This document shows positions 49,671 through 58,347 of a DNA stretch of 64,000 bases, piece after piece. A model generated the notes under the pieces. The model saw only the letters and a program-made list of their open reading frames with translations, was not told where the DNA came from and did no database searches. The DNA is from JAHEDT01 sp963825615 (GTDB lineage: Bacteria > Desulfobacterota > Desulfuromonadia > Desulfuromonadales > BM103). Every line of letters starts with the position of its first letter. The first letter of the stretch is position 1. The stretch lies in NCBI GenBank assembly GCA_963825615.1, contig CAWGTV010000003.1, forward strand, positions 310,001-374,000. The letters run 5' to 3'. A program made the position numbers and the translations under genes.

Positions 49671-50527
49671 CAGGCGCACCCCCCGCAGTTGATATCAGTC
49701 TGTCCCAGGGCCGTCCAATCGAGGTATTGCGACTTGAAAACCGGCCCGACCTTGCAGGTGCAGAGGTAACTGGGATTCTCCTCAGTATGCCCGGCCCCCT
49801 TGACGACGCAGCCAAGACACGCACCGACGCCGCAAGCCATCGACTCCTCCAGGGAAACCTGTAGCGGCGTCTTGCTGGCCAGGCAGATATCGTGCAACGC
49901 CTTGAGCATCGGCATCGGTCCACAGGCAAAGACTTCTGCCCCCGGGAACTTTTGCAGTTTGCGCACCAGGACCTGGGTGACCAGACCCTCTTCACCTAGG
50001 CTGCCATCATCGGTGGAGACATAGGTTTCCACGCCGAGCCGCTCGAATTCGGTCACGGCGAAGATGTCGTCGCGTGTGCGACCACCCATCAGCAGCCGGA
50101 CACTGCAACCGTTGGCAACCAGCTCATCGGCAAGCATGTACAGGGGAACGAGGCCGATGCCGCCGCCGACCAGAATCTTCTCACCCTGGCATGACTTGCA
50201 ATCGAAACCGTTGCCCAGAGGGCCCAGGAGTTCCACCCGGTCGCCTTCGTGCAGTTCCGCCATGATCGTGGTGCCACTGCCAACAACCTTGTAGACGATC
50301 TCGACGAATTCTTTTGGCGGCAGGCCGTCGCAATCGGCAGGCAGAAAGCCAGTACGGAAAATCCCAAACGGGCGGCGCAACAAGGGCGGCAGCGAACGCT
50401 GCACCCGGAACATGATAAATTGGCCGGGATGGGCGTTTTCGCCAAAACCGGGAGCGAAAATCTTCATCCGGAAATATCCGGGTGAAATCTCCTGGTTAGA
50501 AATGATCTTGGTCCTGTAATTCTTCAT
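49670..50527 (-). CDS. pyrK: dihydroorotate dehydrogenase electron-transfer subunit
   Basis: A 285-residue FAD and [2Fe-2S] protein passing electrons from PyrD to NAD. The FAD region 'QFIMFRVQRSLPPLLRRPF', the NAD-binding 'ILVGGGIGLVPLYMLADEL', and the Fe-S cluster cysteines 'MACGVGACLGCVVKG' and 'YLCTCKVGPVF' are present. GGAGTG precedes the ATG. Confidence 0.95.
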   Translation of the reverse strand: MKNYRTKIISNQEISPGYFRMKIFAPGFGENAHPGQFIMFRVQRSLPPLLRRPFGIFRTGFLPADCDGLPPKEFVEIVYKVVGSGTTIMAELHEGDRVELLGPLGNGFDCKSCQGEKILVGGGIGLVPLYMLADELVANGCSVRLLMGGRTRDDIFAVTEFERLGVETYVSTDDGSLGEEGLVTQVLVRKLQKFPGAEVFACGPMPMLKALHDICLASKTPLQVSLEESMACGVGACLGCVVKGAGHTEENPSYLCTCKVGPVFKSQYLDWTALGQTDINCGGCA

Positions 50528-50563
50528 GTTTCGTCACACTCCTGAATAAGGCCCCGGCACCAG

Positions 50564-51040
50564 TTAAGCAGGGACCACATGGTATGTCATGATCAAGGCA
50601 TCCTCGCCATCCGGATAATAGGCGGAACGCCTGCCACAAGCCGAGAAGCCGAAACGCTCGTAAAGAGCAATCGCCGGAGCATTGCTGAGACGCACCTCGA
50701 GCCAGATCGACATCAAACCCGCAGCCCGACTGCGCCTGATGACATGCTCGAGCAGGTGCACGGCAATGCCGCGGCGGCGCAGGCGCGGCAAGGTTGCCAG
50801 GTTCTGGATCTGCAACTCGCCGGCAATCAACCAGCTGCACAGGAATCCGGCCAGTTCTTCCTGGCACCAGTACAGGTCCACCGACGCAACCGGATTGTCA
50901 AGTTCATCGGCAAAGTGCTGCAAACTCCACGGGTCCGACTGACTGGCACATTCTAATTTGTGTACGGCGGCAAGATCGGTTCGCCGCAACGGCGCAATTT
51001 TGTCACCGTCAGGCAAATTGGTTGCAAGGTTGATATGCAT
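50564..51040 (-). CDS. rimI: ribosomal protein S18 alanine N-acetyltransferase
   Basis: A 158-residue GNAT. Motif A is 'NLATLPRLRRRGIAVHLLEH' (Q/RxxGxA acetyl-CoA loop), and motif B is 'LEVRLSNAPAIALYERFGF', typical of RimI. It acetylates the N-terminus of S18. No tsaB partner is adjacent here. It precedes pyrKD on the same strand by 36 bases. Confidence 0.85.
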   Translation of the reverse strand: MHINLATNLPDGDKIAPLRRTDLAAVHKLECASQSDPWSLQHFADELDNPVASVDLYWCQEELAGFLCSWLIAGELQIQNLATLPRLRRRGIAVHLLEHVIRRSRAAGLMSIWLEVRLSNAPAIALYERFGFSACGRRSAYYPDGEDALIMTYHVVPA

Positions 51041-51374
51041 CGAAATCCAGCTTCTCTGTTACCATGACCGCAATAAAGTGGCGGTTCATAATAGGCCACC
51101 AATGTCGAGCTGTAAAGAGGGAGATTACTGCCTGATTTCAAGGTTTGCAATTGACAACCTGCAGGGGGGTGATTTATTTAATAGCCCTACGTAAAACAGA
51201 TGGGGGCGGGAAACCCCGCGCGCATATATTACAGATGTCGAGCAACAGCGCAAGGCCCAAAAAATCACCATTAACCCCCGATTTTGAGATATACTCGCTA
51301 ACCTGCACACTCTTAAGGCATGTCCTCATGTTTAGCGTTCGAATACTGTCTTCAACTGTTAAGGAGAACCGCTC
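51041..51374. other. 334-base intergenic region between rimI and purM
   Basis: No credible gene. It holds a TTGACA at about 51152 with an AT-rich stretch (TTATTTAAT) at -10 distance, and a TATACT near 51293 that could serve purM. A GGGGCGGGAAACCCCGC hairpin lies near 51204-51222. Divergent promoters for rimI and purM must lie here. No riboswitch is recognised. Confidence 0.5.
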
Positions 51375-52424
51375 TTGTCAGATCGTTCCAGCATGACCTA
51401 TAAAGGTGCCGGGGTTGATATCGAAGCCGGCAATCGTTTTGTCGATATGATCAAGCCGCTCGTCAAGTCGACTAGCCGCCCGGAAGTCCTCACTGATATC
51501 GGCGGTTTCGGCGGGCTCTTCTCCTTGAACGCCCATAAATACAAATCGCCGGTACTGGTTTCCTCAACTGACGGCGTCGGCACCAAGTTGAAGCTGGCCT
51601 TCCAGATGGACCGCCACCACACTGTGGGTATCGACCTGGTTGCCATGTGCGTCAATGACATCATCGTCCAAGGCGCCGAACCGCTTTTCTTCCTCGACTA
51701 CCTCGCCACCGGCATGCTGGCCCCGGAAAAGGCCGCCGAAATTGTCAAGGGCATCGCCGAGGGCTGTCGCCAGGCCGGATGTGCGCTGATCGGCGGTGAG
51801 ACTGCCGAACTGCCAGGGTTCTACAGTGACGGGGAATACGATCTGGCCGGTTTCACTGTCGGGGTGGTCGATCGGGACGCAATTATCGACGGATCGACTA
51901 TCCAGGTTGGCGAGTTGGTGATCGGTATCGCCTCGAATGGTCTGCATTCCAACGGCTATTCCCTGGCCCGGCGGATTGTCAACGATCGCATCACCGGAGG
52001 GCTTGATGCTGTCCTGCCGGAGCTCAACGAGTCTCTCGGCGAGGCCTTGCTCCGTCCCACCCGCATTTACGTGAAATCGATTCTCAACCTGCTGCGCGAT
52101 TTCGAGATTCAGGGGATGGCCCACATTACCGGCGGTGGGCTGCTGGAGAATATTCCACGTATCCTGCCCCGCCACTGCAAAGCGATGATACACAAGGATT
52201 CATGGCCGAAGCTGCCATTGTTCGAACTCCTGCGCGAGGCCGGAAATCTTGAAGAGAAAGAGCTCTATCGCACCTTCAATTACGGCATCGGCATGGTTCT
52301 CGTGGTGCCGAAAACGTCCGCCGACGACATCCTGTCCCGTTTGCAGGGGCTGAAGGAACAAGCTTATATCATCGGTGAAATTGCCGCCTGTGACGAACAA
52401 CGCCCGCAGGTGGAACTCGTTTAA
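51375..52424 (+). CDS. purM: phosphoribosylformylglycinamidine cyclo-ligase
   Basis: A 349-residue AIR synthetase of purine synthesis. 'YKGAGVDIEAGNRFVDMIK', 'STDGVGTKLKLAF', 'GGETAELPGFY' and 'GMAHITGGGLLENIPR' are the ATP and substrate motifs. The start is TTG at 51375, with AAGGAG eight bases upstream. It is followed by purN after 29 bases. Confidence 0.96.
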   Translation: MSDRSSMTYKGAGVDIEAGNRFVDMIKPLVKSTSRPEVLTDIGGFGGLFSLNAHKYKSPVLVSSTDGVGTKLKLAFQMDRHHTVGIDLVAMCVNDIIVQGAEPLFFLDYLATGMLAPEKAAEIVKGIAEGCRQAGCALIGGETAELPGFYSDGEYDLAGFTVGVVDRDAIIDGSTIQVGELVIGIASNGLHSNGYSLARRIVNDRITGGLDAVLPELNESLGEALLRPTRIYVKSILNLLRDFEIQGMAHITGGGLLENIPRILPRHCKAMIHKDSWPKLPLFELLREAGNLEEKELYRTFNYGIGMVLVVPKTSADDILSRLQGLKEQAYIIGEIAACDEQRPQVELV

Positions 52425-52453
52425 CATAGACCATCTCGACCTGGAGCGTCTCC

Positions 52454-53116
52454 ATGTCCAAAGTATTGCGCATCGGTGTCCTTGCCTCGGGCGGAGGCAG
52501 TAATCTGCAGGCAATTATAGATCGTTGCCAGGACGGTTCGCTTGCTGCCGAGATTGCCGTTGTCATCACCAACAATCCTGACGCCGGTGCCTTGACCCGC
52601 GCCGGCAAAGTCGGTATCCCGAGCCTCTGCATCAACCATCGGGATTTCTCCCGTCGCGAGGATTTCGACAACGCGGTGGTCAAAGCCCTGCAGGAAGCCC
52701 GGACCGACCTGGTGGTCCTGGCCGGTTTCATGCGCATCATCACGCCGACTTTCATCTCCGCCTTTCCCGAACGGGTCATCAATATTCACCCTGCCTTGCT
52801 ACCGGCCTTTCCGGGCCTGCACGTTCAGCAGCAGGCCATCGATTACGGGGCCCGCTTTTCCGGCTGTACCGTACACTTCGTCGACGGCGGAGTGGACACC
52901 GGGCCGATCCTCATTCAGGCAGTGGTGCCAATTTTGCCTGAGGATACGGCTGACACCCTGGCAGCCAGAATTCTAGAACAGGAGCACAGGATTTATCCAC
53001 GAGCTATCCAGTTGCTTGCCGAAGGACGGGTTCGTGTTGATGGGCGAAAGGTGACCATTTTGCCAGCCTGCCCTTCAGCAACGTCAGCGTTGGTTAACCC
53101 ATCGCTAGAAGATTGA
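52454..53116 (+). CDS. purN: phosphoribosylglycinamide formyltransferase
   Basis: A 220-residue 10-formyl-THF-dependent GAR transformylase. 'VLASGGGSNLQAIID', the active-site 'NIHPALLPAFPGLH' (Asn-His) and 'GCTVHFVDGGVDTGPI' with the catalytic Asp are exact. Its stop is 8 bases before the preferred start of the DUF523 gene. Confidence 0.96.
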   Translation: MSKVLRIGVLASGGGSNLQAIIDRCQDGSLAAEIAVVITNNPDAGALTRAGKVGIPSLCINHRDFSRREDFDNAVVKALQEARTDLVVLAGFMRIITPTFISAFPERVINIHPALLPAFPGLHVQQQAIDYGARFSGCTVHFVDGGVDTGPILIQAVVPILPEDTADTLAARILEQEHRIYPRAIQLLAEGRVRVDGRKVTILPACPSATSALVNPSLED

Positions 53117-53124
53117 ACCCATTT

Positions 53125-53589
53125 ATGAGCCACGAAGAAAATCGCAAACCGATCCTGGTCAGCGCTTGCCTGCTCGGGTTACCGACTCGCTACGACGGCA
53201 AAGCCAAGCGTTCACAGGCCGTCATCGACTACCTGCAGCGTGAAAAGCTCTCGCCCGTGCCAGTCTGCCCGGAGCAACTTTCCGGCATGTCAACACCACG
53301 GGACAAGACTTTCTTCCATTCCGGTGATGGCTATTCTGTCCTGCGCGGAGAGGGCAGCGTCATCTCGGCGTCTTCCCAATCGATGAACGAGGTCTTCTGC
53401 CAGGGCGCGAAGGTGACCTTGCAGGTCGCCCGGCTGAGCGGTTGTCAGCGCGCGCTGCTCAAGGAACGCAGCCCGTCATGCGGTGTCCACCAGATTTACC
53501 GGGGTGAGGAACGCGTGCCGGGTGCAGGGGTGACCGCCGCCCTTTTAATCCAGACGGGTCTTGACGTTATTTCGGAAGAAGACCTCTGA
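53125..53589 (+). CDS. DUF523 protein
   Basis: About 154 residues from the ATG at 53125 (a TTG at 53113 overlaps the purN stop). DUF523 motifs 'ILVSACLLGLPTRYDGKAK', 'PVCPEQLSGM' and 'LLKERSPSCGV' with three conserved cysteines suggest a metal or Fe-S protein. Function not established. It is the last gene of the purM-purN unit. Confidence 0.85.
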   Translation: MSHEENRKPILVSACLLGLPTRYDGKAKRSQAVIDYLQREKLSPVPVCPEQLSGMSTPRDKTFFHSGDGYSVLRGEGSVISASSQSMNEVFCQGAKVTLQVARLSGCQRALLKERSPSCGVHQIYRGEERVPGAGVTAALLIQTGLDVISEEDL

Positions 53590-53627
53590 GCTTCTGTAGG
53601 CAACAAGCATTAAGACCTCACCGCCAT

Positions 53628-53657
53628 GGCCTTTGTGTCCTTTGTAACTTTGCGTTA
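53628..53657. repeat. CAAAGG-type tandem repeat, copy 2 (inverted)
   Basis: Reverse complement reads TAACGCAAAG-TTACAAAGG-ACACAAAGG-CC, degenerate 9-bp units like those at 42582-42610, in the gap after the DUF523 gene. Confidence 0.45.
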
Positions 53658-53755
53658 CACAGATCCCGCTTCACAGTCCTTATAGCCGAGTTTTTTCAGG
53701 CGGGCCATCTTTCCCGGTCTGGTATTTCCAGATCGAGTCATGCGATTATACACAG

Positions 53756-55017
53756 ATGAGCAGTAAACATTACGATGTTGCAATTATCGGCGGATCTTTG
53801 GCCGGCCGCATTGCCGCCGCACTTCTCGCCAAGCAAGGCAGCAAGGTGCTCTTCCTGCGACACGAGGAAGCAACGGCGCCCACCTGGTTCCATTCTTCAC
53901 TGTTTCTTGAGAAACTCCTTGGCACCCTCGGCGGGCGATCCTGTTTCGTTGCCCAGAAACCCATCCAGGTCCTCTCGGCTAAAGCCCGCGTCACTCTCAA
54001 TAACGATATCTCGATCGACAAAGAACTCTGCCGCGAGTTTGGCAGACTTGGCCCAGCGGTCGCCCAGTGGTTCGAAGAGCTGCGCTCCCAGGGCGACCAC
54101 GTAGAGAACGTCCTCTGGGAGAATGGCGGCCTACCTTGGCCAACGCTCAAGGCAACCGCCCGTTTCAAACTGCTTTGCATGCGTCGCAAAGTCAACTGGT
54201 CCGAACTTGACACGCCAATAGTGAAATCACTCGAACAGCTGCCGCAAGCAGCGACAGCTTTCGTCACTGACCTTCTGCAGGGGCTGTCCCTGAAACAAAT
54301 CACTACCTTGTCACGCGGTCAGGCCGCTCTCTTATGGTCACAGGTAATGCGCCCGGAGAATCTCAAGGAACCTGATTTCAGCCAGCTGTTGAGCAAACGC
54401 TTCGACCAGTTTCATGGTTTAAAGGCCTCCCTCGAAGACCTCGAGGGGATCGACTACGACGGTTCCCGCTGGACCGGCGGACAACTCAAGGGCGGCGGCC
54501 ATTTTACGGCAACCCACTTCCTGCTCGGTGATACGCGTTGGCACAACCATTTTGCTCCCGGGAAAGGATCGGCCCTCCCCTCGCCATACCGTTTGACCAG
54601 AATGACAACCAGTTCCCTGACCGGCCAACTCTCCCCGCTTGTGGCCTCGCGCATTATTTGCGGCGGAGAACGACCGCTGCGTTTGGCGATCGAGCAGAGC
54701 AATACGCAACACTACGGTCTGATTCTGAGTGCGGGCGAACTGCAGGAAGCACAATTGAGAAAACAGCTTGAGCCGGCGCTCCCTTTCGCCCGTTATCAGC
54801 TTGCTGATGCAGATGGACCTCCGTGCTCCTCAAGCGGAGTCAAGCCGCGCAGAAAAACCACAGGGTTTGGGCCAATTTGCCGTTGCGCATCGACACCAAT
54901 CTCTACTGTGCCGACAACTATGCTCTGCTCGCAGAAATGGGCGCTGCCGGGGCGGCCCTGCTCGGCTGGACCCTGGCAGAAAATCTGCTAATCGGTCGCC
55001 CTCATGGGAAAGAATAA
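53756..55017 (+). pseudogene. FAD-dependent oxidoreductase-like protein, frameshifted near 3' end
   Basis: A dinucleotide-binding N-terminus 'DVAIIGGSLAGRIAAALLAK' begins a protein of about 420 codons. It resembles NAD(P)/FAD flavoproteins but I do not recognise the subfamily. The first frame is good until about 54803-54823. The proper C-terminus ('LRIDTNLYCADNYALLAEMG', ending 'RPHGKE') continues in another frame to 55017. One single-base indel explains this. It may be a sequencing error. It lies just before rpmB. Confidence 0.65.
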
Positions 55018-55088
55018 GAAAAGCACTTGCATAGCATTCTTATTCATGCTAGAAACTCCTGTTTAGAACGCAAGAGGAGGAAGAACCA

Positions 55089-55280
55089 ATGGCTAACGTA
55101 TGTGATGTTTGTGGGAAGAAACCGATGACTGGCTGCAATGTCAGCCATGCGCATAATAAGACCAAGAAGATCTTCAAGCCTAATCTGCAGAAGATCAGGG
55201 CCGTGCAGAATGGCTCCGTACGAAGCGTGAAAGTATGCACCCGCTGCATTCGTGCCGGTGCCGTGCAAAAAGCCTGCTGA
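55089..55280 (+). CDS. rpmB: 50S ribosomal protein L28
   Basis: A 63-residue L28 with four zinc-type cysteines ('CDVCGKK' and 'CTRCIRAG'), so it is the C+ form. 'GCNVSHAHNKTKKIFKPNLQ' is the family signature. AGGAGG lies upstream. A strong terminator follows, so it is a single-gene unit. Confidence 0.97.
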   Translation: MANVCDVCGKKPMTGCNVSHAHNKTKKIFKPNLQKIRAVQNGSVRSVKVCTRCIRAGAVQKAC

Positions 55281-55304
55281 GCAGATTTTCTTGTCAGTAA
55301 ACGT

Positions 55305-55336
55305 AAGGGGCGTCCCGACCAGGACGCCCCTTTTTT
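55305..55336 (+). terminator. intrinsic terminator of rpmB
   Basis: 11-bp stem (AAGGGGCGTCC and complement), 6-base loop, followed by a T6 run. Confidence 0.93.
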
Positions 55337-55368
55337 ATCGATCCACTGAAGAAGCAAGCGAGCGGTCC

Positions 55369-55749
55369 TTAGACCGCAGCAATCCATTCAACCTCCACCG
55401 CAGCACCTTTGGGCAGCGCCGCTACCTGTACGCAAGCCCGTGCCGGCGGCACATCGGTAAAAAACTCGCCGTAGATTTGATTGACCGTGGCAAAATCGCC
55501 CAGGTCGGTCAGGTAGATGGTCGTCTTGACCACGTTGGCAAAACCAAGCCCGGCAGCATGCAGCAGAGCCTGCATATTGGCCATGACCTGGCGGGTCTGT
55601 TCAACAATCCCCCCCGCGACCATGACACCGCTTTTCGGGTCGAGGGGTATCTGCCCGGAAAAGAAGATCATGTCGCCCACCTGGATGGCTTGCGAATACG
55701 GCCCGATAGCAGCCGGCGCGGCATTGGTCTGAATCTGCTTTTTCAACAT
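55369..55749 (-). CDS. ridA: RidA-family reactive intermediate deaminase
   Basis: A 126-residue RidA/YjgF protein that hydrolyses 2-aminoacrylate-type enamines made by PLP enzymes such as IlvA. 'AAPAAIGPYSQAIQVGDMIF', 'GIVEQTRQVMANMQALLHAA' and 'PPARACVQVAALPKGAAVEV' (with the key Arg) are present. The ATG at 55749 follows GGAGGTG; five earlier codons are not used. It follows spoT by about 40 bases. Confidence 0.95.
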   Translation of the reverse strand: MLKKQIQTNAAPAAIGPYSQAIQVGDMIFFSGQIPLDPKSGVMVAGGIVEQTRQVMANMQALLHAAGLGFANVVKTTIYLTDLGDFATVNQIYGEFFTDVPPARACVQVAALPKGAAVEVEWIAAV

Positions 55750-55790
55750 GGGTGTCACCTCCACTCAAACTTGTTTTTTCCTTAGAACCG

Positions 55791-57947
55791 TCAACTTTTA
55801 CGTCCGAATCTGACCCGCTCGACCTGCAGGACCCCTTTGAGCTTCTGCACCGTCTCTACGACCCGGGTCAAGTGCTGGACATCCTGCACATCCACTTCGA
55901 AACTGTGGATACCGCGGCCATCATCGGTCGAATAGACGCTGGCCCGCAGGATGTTCGCTTCACACTTGCTGATGGCCTTGGTGATAGAGGCCAGGATGCC
56001 CTTCTGGTCGACGCTGTAGACCCTGATCTTGACAGGTCGTGTTGCACCCTTTTGCCGATTCCATGTCACTTCGATACGCCGGTCAGGATCGGTTTCGAGT
56101 ACGCGCGGACAATCGGCTGCGTGCACTGTCACGCCAAGGCCCTGAGAGATGAAGCCGATGACTTCATCGCCGGGCAGAGGGTTGCAGCACTTGGAAAAAC
56201 GCACCAGAATCCCTTCCTGTCCCTGGACACTGATGGCCTCATCCGGCTTCTTGCGAATCTTGCCAAAAACCTGGCTTATACGGCTTGGCTTGGGGGCCTC
56301 AGCCTTGAACTGTTCAGGGATGAGCCGGGAAAGCACCTGGTTGCAGGTGATTTTACCATAACCGACTGCCGCCTGCAGATCATCGACACTCCGGTAGCCA
56401 AGCTCTTCCAGAGTTTCTTTCATACTCTCCAGGTTGATCGCGCGATTGTAGCTGAACCCGTATTTGCGCAGTTCCTTTTCCAAAAGGTCGTGCCCAAGGT
56501 CCAGGCTCTGCTGCCGCTCCTGGTCTTTTACCCAGTTGCGGATGCGGTTTTTCGCCTTGGACGTTTTAACGAACTTCAGCCAGTCCTTGCTGGGTGTCTG
56601 GTTGGCAGAGGTGATGATTTCGACGATATCGCCGTTCTTCAACTCGGTTCGCAATGGCACCAGACGACTGTTGACCTTGGCGCCGGTACAACGGTGGCCG
56701 ACATCAGAGTGGACGCTGTAGGCAAAATCGATTGGCGTGCTCTGCTTGGGAAGTTCCTTGACATCACCATTCGGAGTGAAGACGTAAACCTCTTCCGGAA
56801 AGAGATCAACCTTGACCGAAGACATGAACTCTGAGGAATCCTTGAGTTCCTTCTGCCATTCGAGCATCTGCCTGAGCCAGCCGAAACGCCCCTCATCGGT
56901 GCGACTGCCCCCCTTGCCCTCCTTGTACTTCCAGTGGGCAGCAATCCCCTGCTCGGCGACCCGGTGCATTTCAGCGGTACGGATTTGCACCTCCATGCGC
57001 TGGCCGGCCGGGCCGAAAACAGTCGTGTGCAGCGACTGGTACATATTGGCCTTGGGCATGGCGATAAAATCCTTGAAGCGCCCCGGCACCGGTTTCCAGG
57101 AAGAGTGGATGACACCAAGCATGGCGTAGCAGTCGCGCACGCTCGGCACGATGATGCGAAAGGCAATAAGATCGTGAATCTGTTCGAATTCAATCTTTTG
57201 CTTGAGAATCTTGGTGTGAATCGAGCTGATATGCTTGAAACGCCCCTGCACCTGACCATCGATGTCGTGTTCTTTGAGGATATCCTCGAGACGCTTTTTG
57301 ACATCAGCCACGTAGGTGTCGGTCTTGCGCCGGTGCTGTGCGACCTTCCTGGCCAGATCTTTGTAGACCTCTGGTTCGAGATACGTGAGGGAAAGGTCCT
57401 CCAGTTCGCTTTTGACCCAGCTGATACCGAGACGATTGGCGAGCGGTGCGTAGATATCGGCTGTTTCCTGGGCGATCATGCGGCGACGTTCCACCGGCTG
57501 GTAGCCAAGAGTGCGCATATTGTGCAGGCGGTCGGCGAGCTTCACCAGGATGACACGGATATCCCTGGCCATGGCCAGAAGCATCTTGCGAAAATTCTCT
57601 GCCTGACGCTCCTCGCTGGTCTTGAAGGTGATCTTGCTGATCTTGGTGACGCCGTCGACCATTTCGGTCACTTCTTCACCGAACAGCTGGTGCAGCTCTG
57701 CCTCGGTGGACAGGGTATCTTCGAGGGTGTCATGGAGCAGGCCGGTCACTACCGTCGGGACGTCCATACGCAGCTGAGTCAGGATGGCGGCGACCTCCAT
57801 CGGGTGGGTCATGTAAGGATCGCCGGAAAGGCGCGTCTGCCCCTGATGCACCTTTGCAGAGTACACGTAGGCCTTGCGCACGGCGTCAAGATCGGCTTCG
57901 GCGTGATAAGAACGAATTGCTTCGAGGATGTCGTCGATGCGGATCAT
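55791..57947 (-). CDS. spoT: bifunctional (p)ppGpp synthetase/hydrolase
   Basis: A 718-residue Rel/SpoT long form. The HD hydrolase domain has 'DPYMTHPMEVAAIL' and 'TGLLHDTLEDT'; both hydrolase residues are intact. The synthetase includes 'AFRIIVPSVRDCYAMLGVIH'. A TGS domain ('VYVFTPNGDVKELP') and a C-terminal ACT domain ('GIHSFEVDVQDVQHLTRV') follow. Being the only such gene seen here, it probably both makes and degrades (p)ppGpp. It follows rpoZ, a common order. Confidence 0.96.
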   Translation of the reverse strand: MIRIDDILEAIRSYHAEADLDAVRKAYVYSAKVHQGQTRLSGDPYMTHPMEVAAILTQLRMDVPTVVTGLLHDTLEDTLSTEAELHQLFGEEVTEMVDGVTKISKITFKTSEERQAENFRKMLLAMARDIRVILVKLADRLHNMRTLGYQPVERRRMIAQETADIYAPLANRLGISWVKSELEDLSLTYLEPEVYKDLARKVAQHRRKTDTYVADVKKRLEDILKEHDIDGQVQGRFKHISSIHTKILKQKIEFEQIHDLIAFRIIVPSVRDCYAMLGVIHSSWKPVPGRFKDFIAMPKANMYQSLHTTVFGPAGQRMEVQIRTAEMHRVAEQGIAAHWKYKEGKGGSRTDEGRFGWLRQMLEWQKELKDSSEFMSSVKVDLFPEEVYVFTPNGDVKELPKQSTPIDFAYSVHSDVGHRCTGAKVNSRLVPLRTELKNGDIVEIITSANQTPSKDWLKFVKTSKAKNRIRNWVKDQERQQSLDLGHDLLEKELRKYGFSYNRAINLESMKETLEELGYRSVDDLQAAVGYGKITCNQVLSRLIPEQFKAEAPKPSRISQVFGKIRKKPDEAISVQGQEGILVRFSKCCNPLPGDEVIGFISQGLGVTVHAADCPRVLETDPDRRIEVTWNRQKGATRPVKIRVYSVDQKGILASITKAISKCEANILRASVYSTDDGRGIHSFEVDVQDVQHLTRVVETVQKLKGVLQVERVRFGRKS

Positions 57948-57985
57948 AACCGACGCTCAGGTGACTTTTTCAGGCTGACAAAAGG

Positions 57986-58011
57986 GATGCCGGCCATGAC
58001 TGGCCGGCATC
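57986..58011 (-). terminator. hairpin after rpoZ
   Basis: Perfect 11-bp stem (GATGCCGGCCA and complement) with a 4-base loop; on the minus strand it is followed by CCCTTTT. It lies between rpoZ and spoT and could be a partial terminator within the operon. Confidence 0.55.
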
Positions 58012-58058
58012 GTAAAATGTGCAGGGTTCCCCGGCAGGGCACTTTAGAGCAGAACCCC

Positions 58059-58268
58059 TCAGGGCTGCTTGCGTACAGGGATTTCGAAATCCACCTTGCC
58101 AGCTGCGATTTCCCGCAGTGCCAGAACGATATTGCGGTTTTTGGACTTGTTCTCAATCAGCGGTTCCGCCCCTTTGAAAAGCTGCTTGGCGCGCTTGGTG
58201 GCCACCATGGTCAGCAGGAAGCGATTGGGAACAGCTTTCAGACAATCTTCTACGGTAATACGTGCCAT
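58059..58268 (-). CDS. rpoZ: RNA polymerase omega subunit
   Basis: A 69-residue omega subunit. 'MARITVEDCLKAVPNRFLLT' and 'VATKRAKQLFKG' are diagnostic, followed by 'NKNRNIVLALREIAAGKVDF'. The GAGGAA ribosome-binding site lies just before the ATG. It sits in the conserved order yicC-gmk-rpoZ-spoT. Confidence 0.95.
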   Translation of the reverse strand: MARITVEDCLKAVPNRFLLTMVATKRAKQLFKGAEPLIENKSKNRNIVLALREIAAGKVDFEIPVRKQP

Positions 58269-58283
58269 TTTTCCTCACTTTGC

Positions 58284-58307
58284 ATCAGCCGGACAGCACC
58301 GGCTGAT
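58284..58307 (-). terminator. hairpin between gmk and rpoZ
   Basis: 9-bp stem (ATCAGCCGG and complement), 6-base loop, in the gmk-rpoZ gap. There is no U-run; it may influence processing rather than termination. Confidence 0.35.
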
Positions 58308-58347
58308 AATAAATTCTCAGTTTCTTTAAGATATACGGCTCAGCGTT

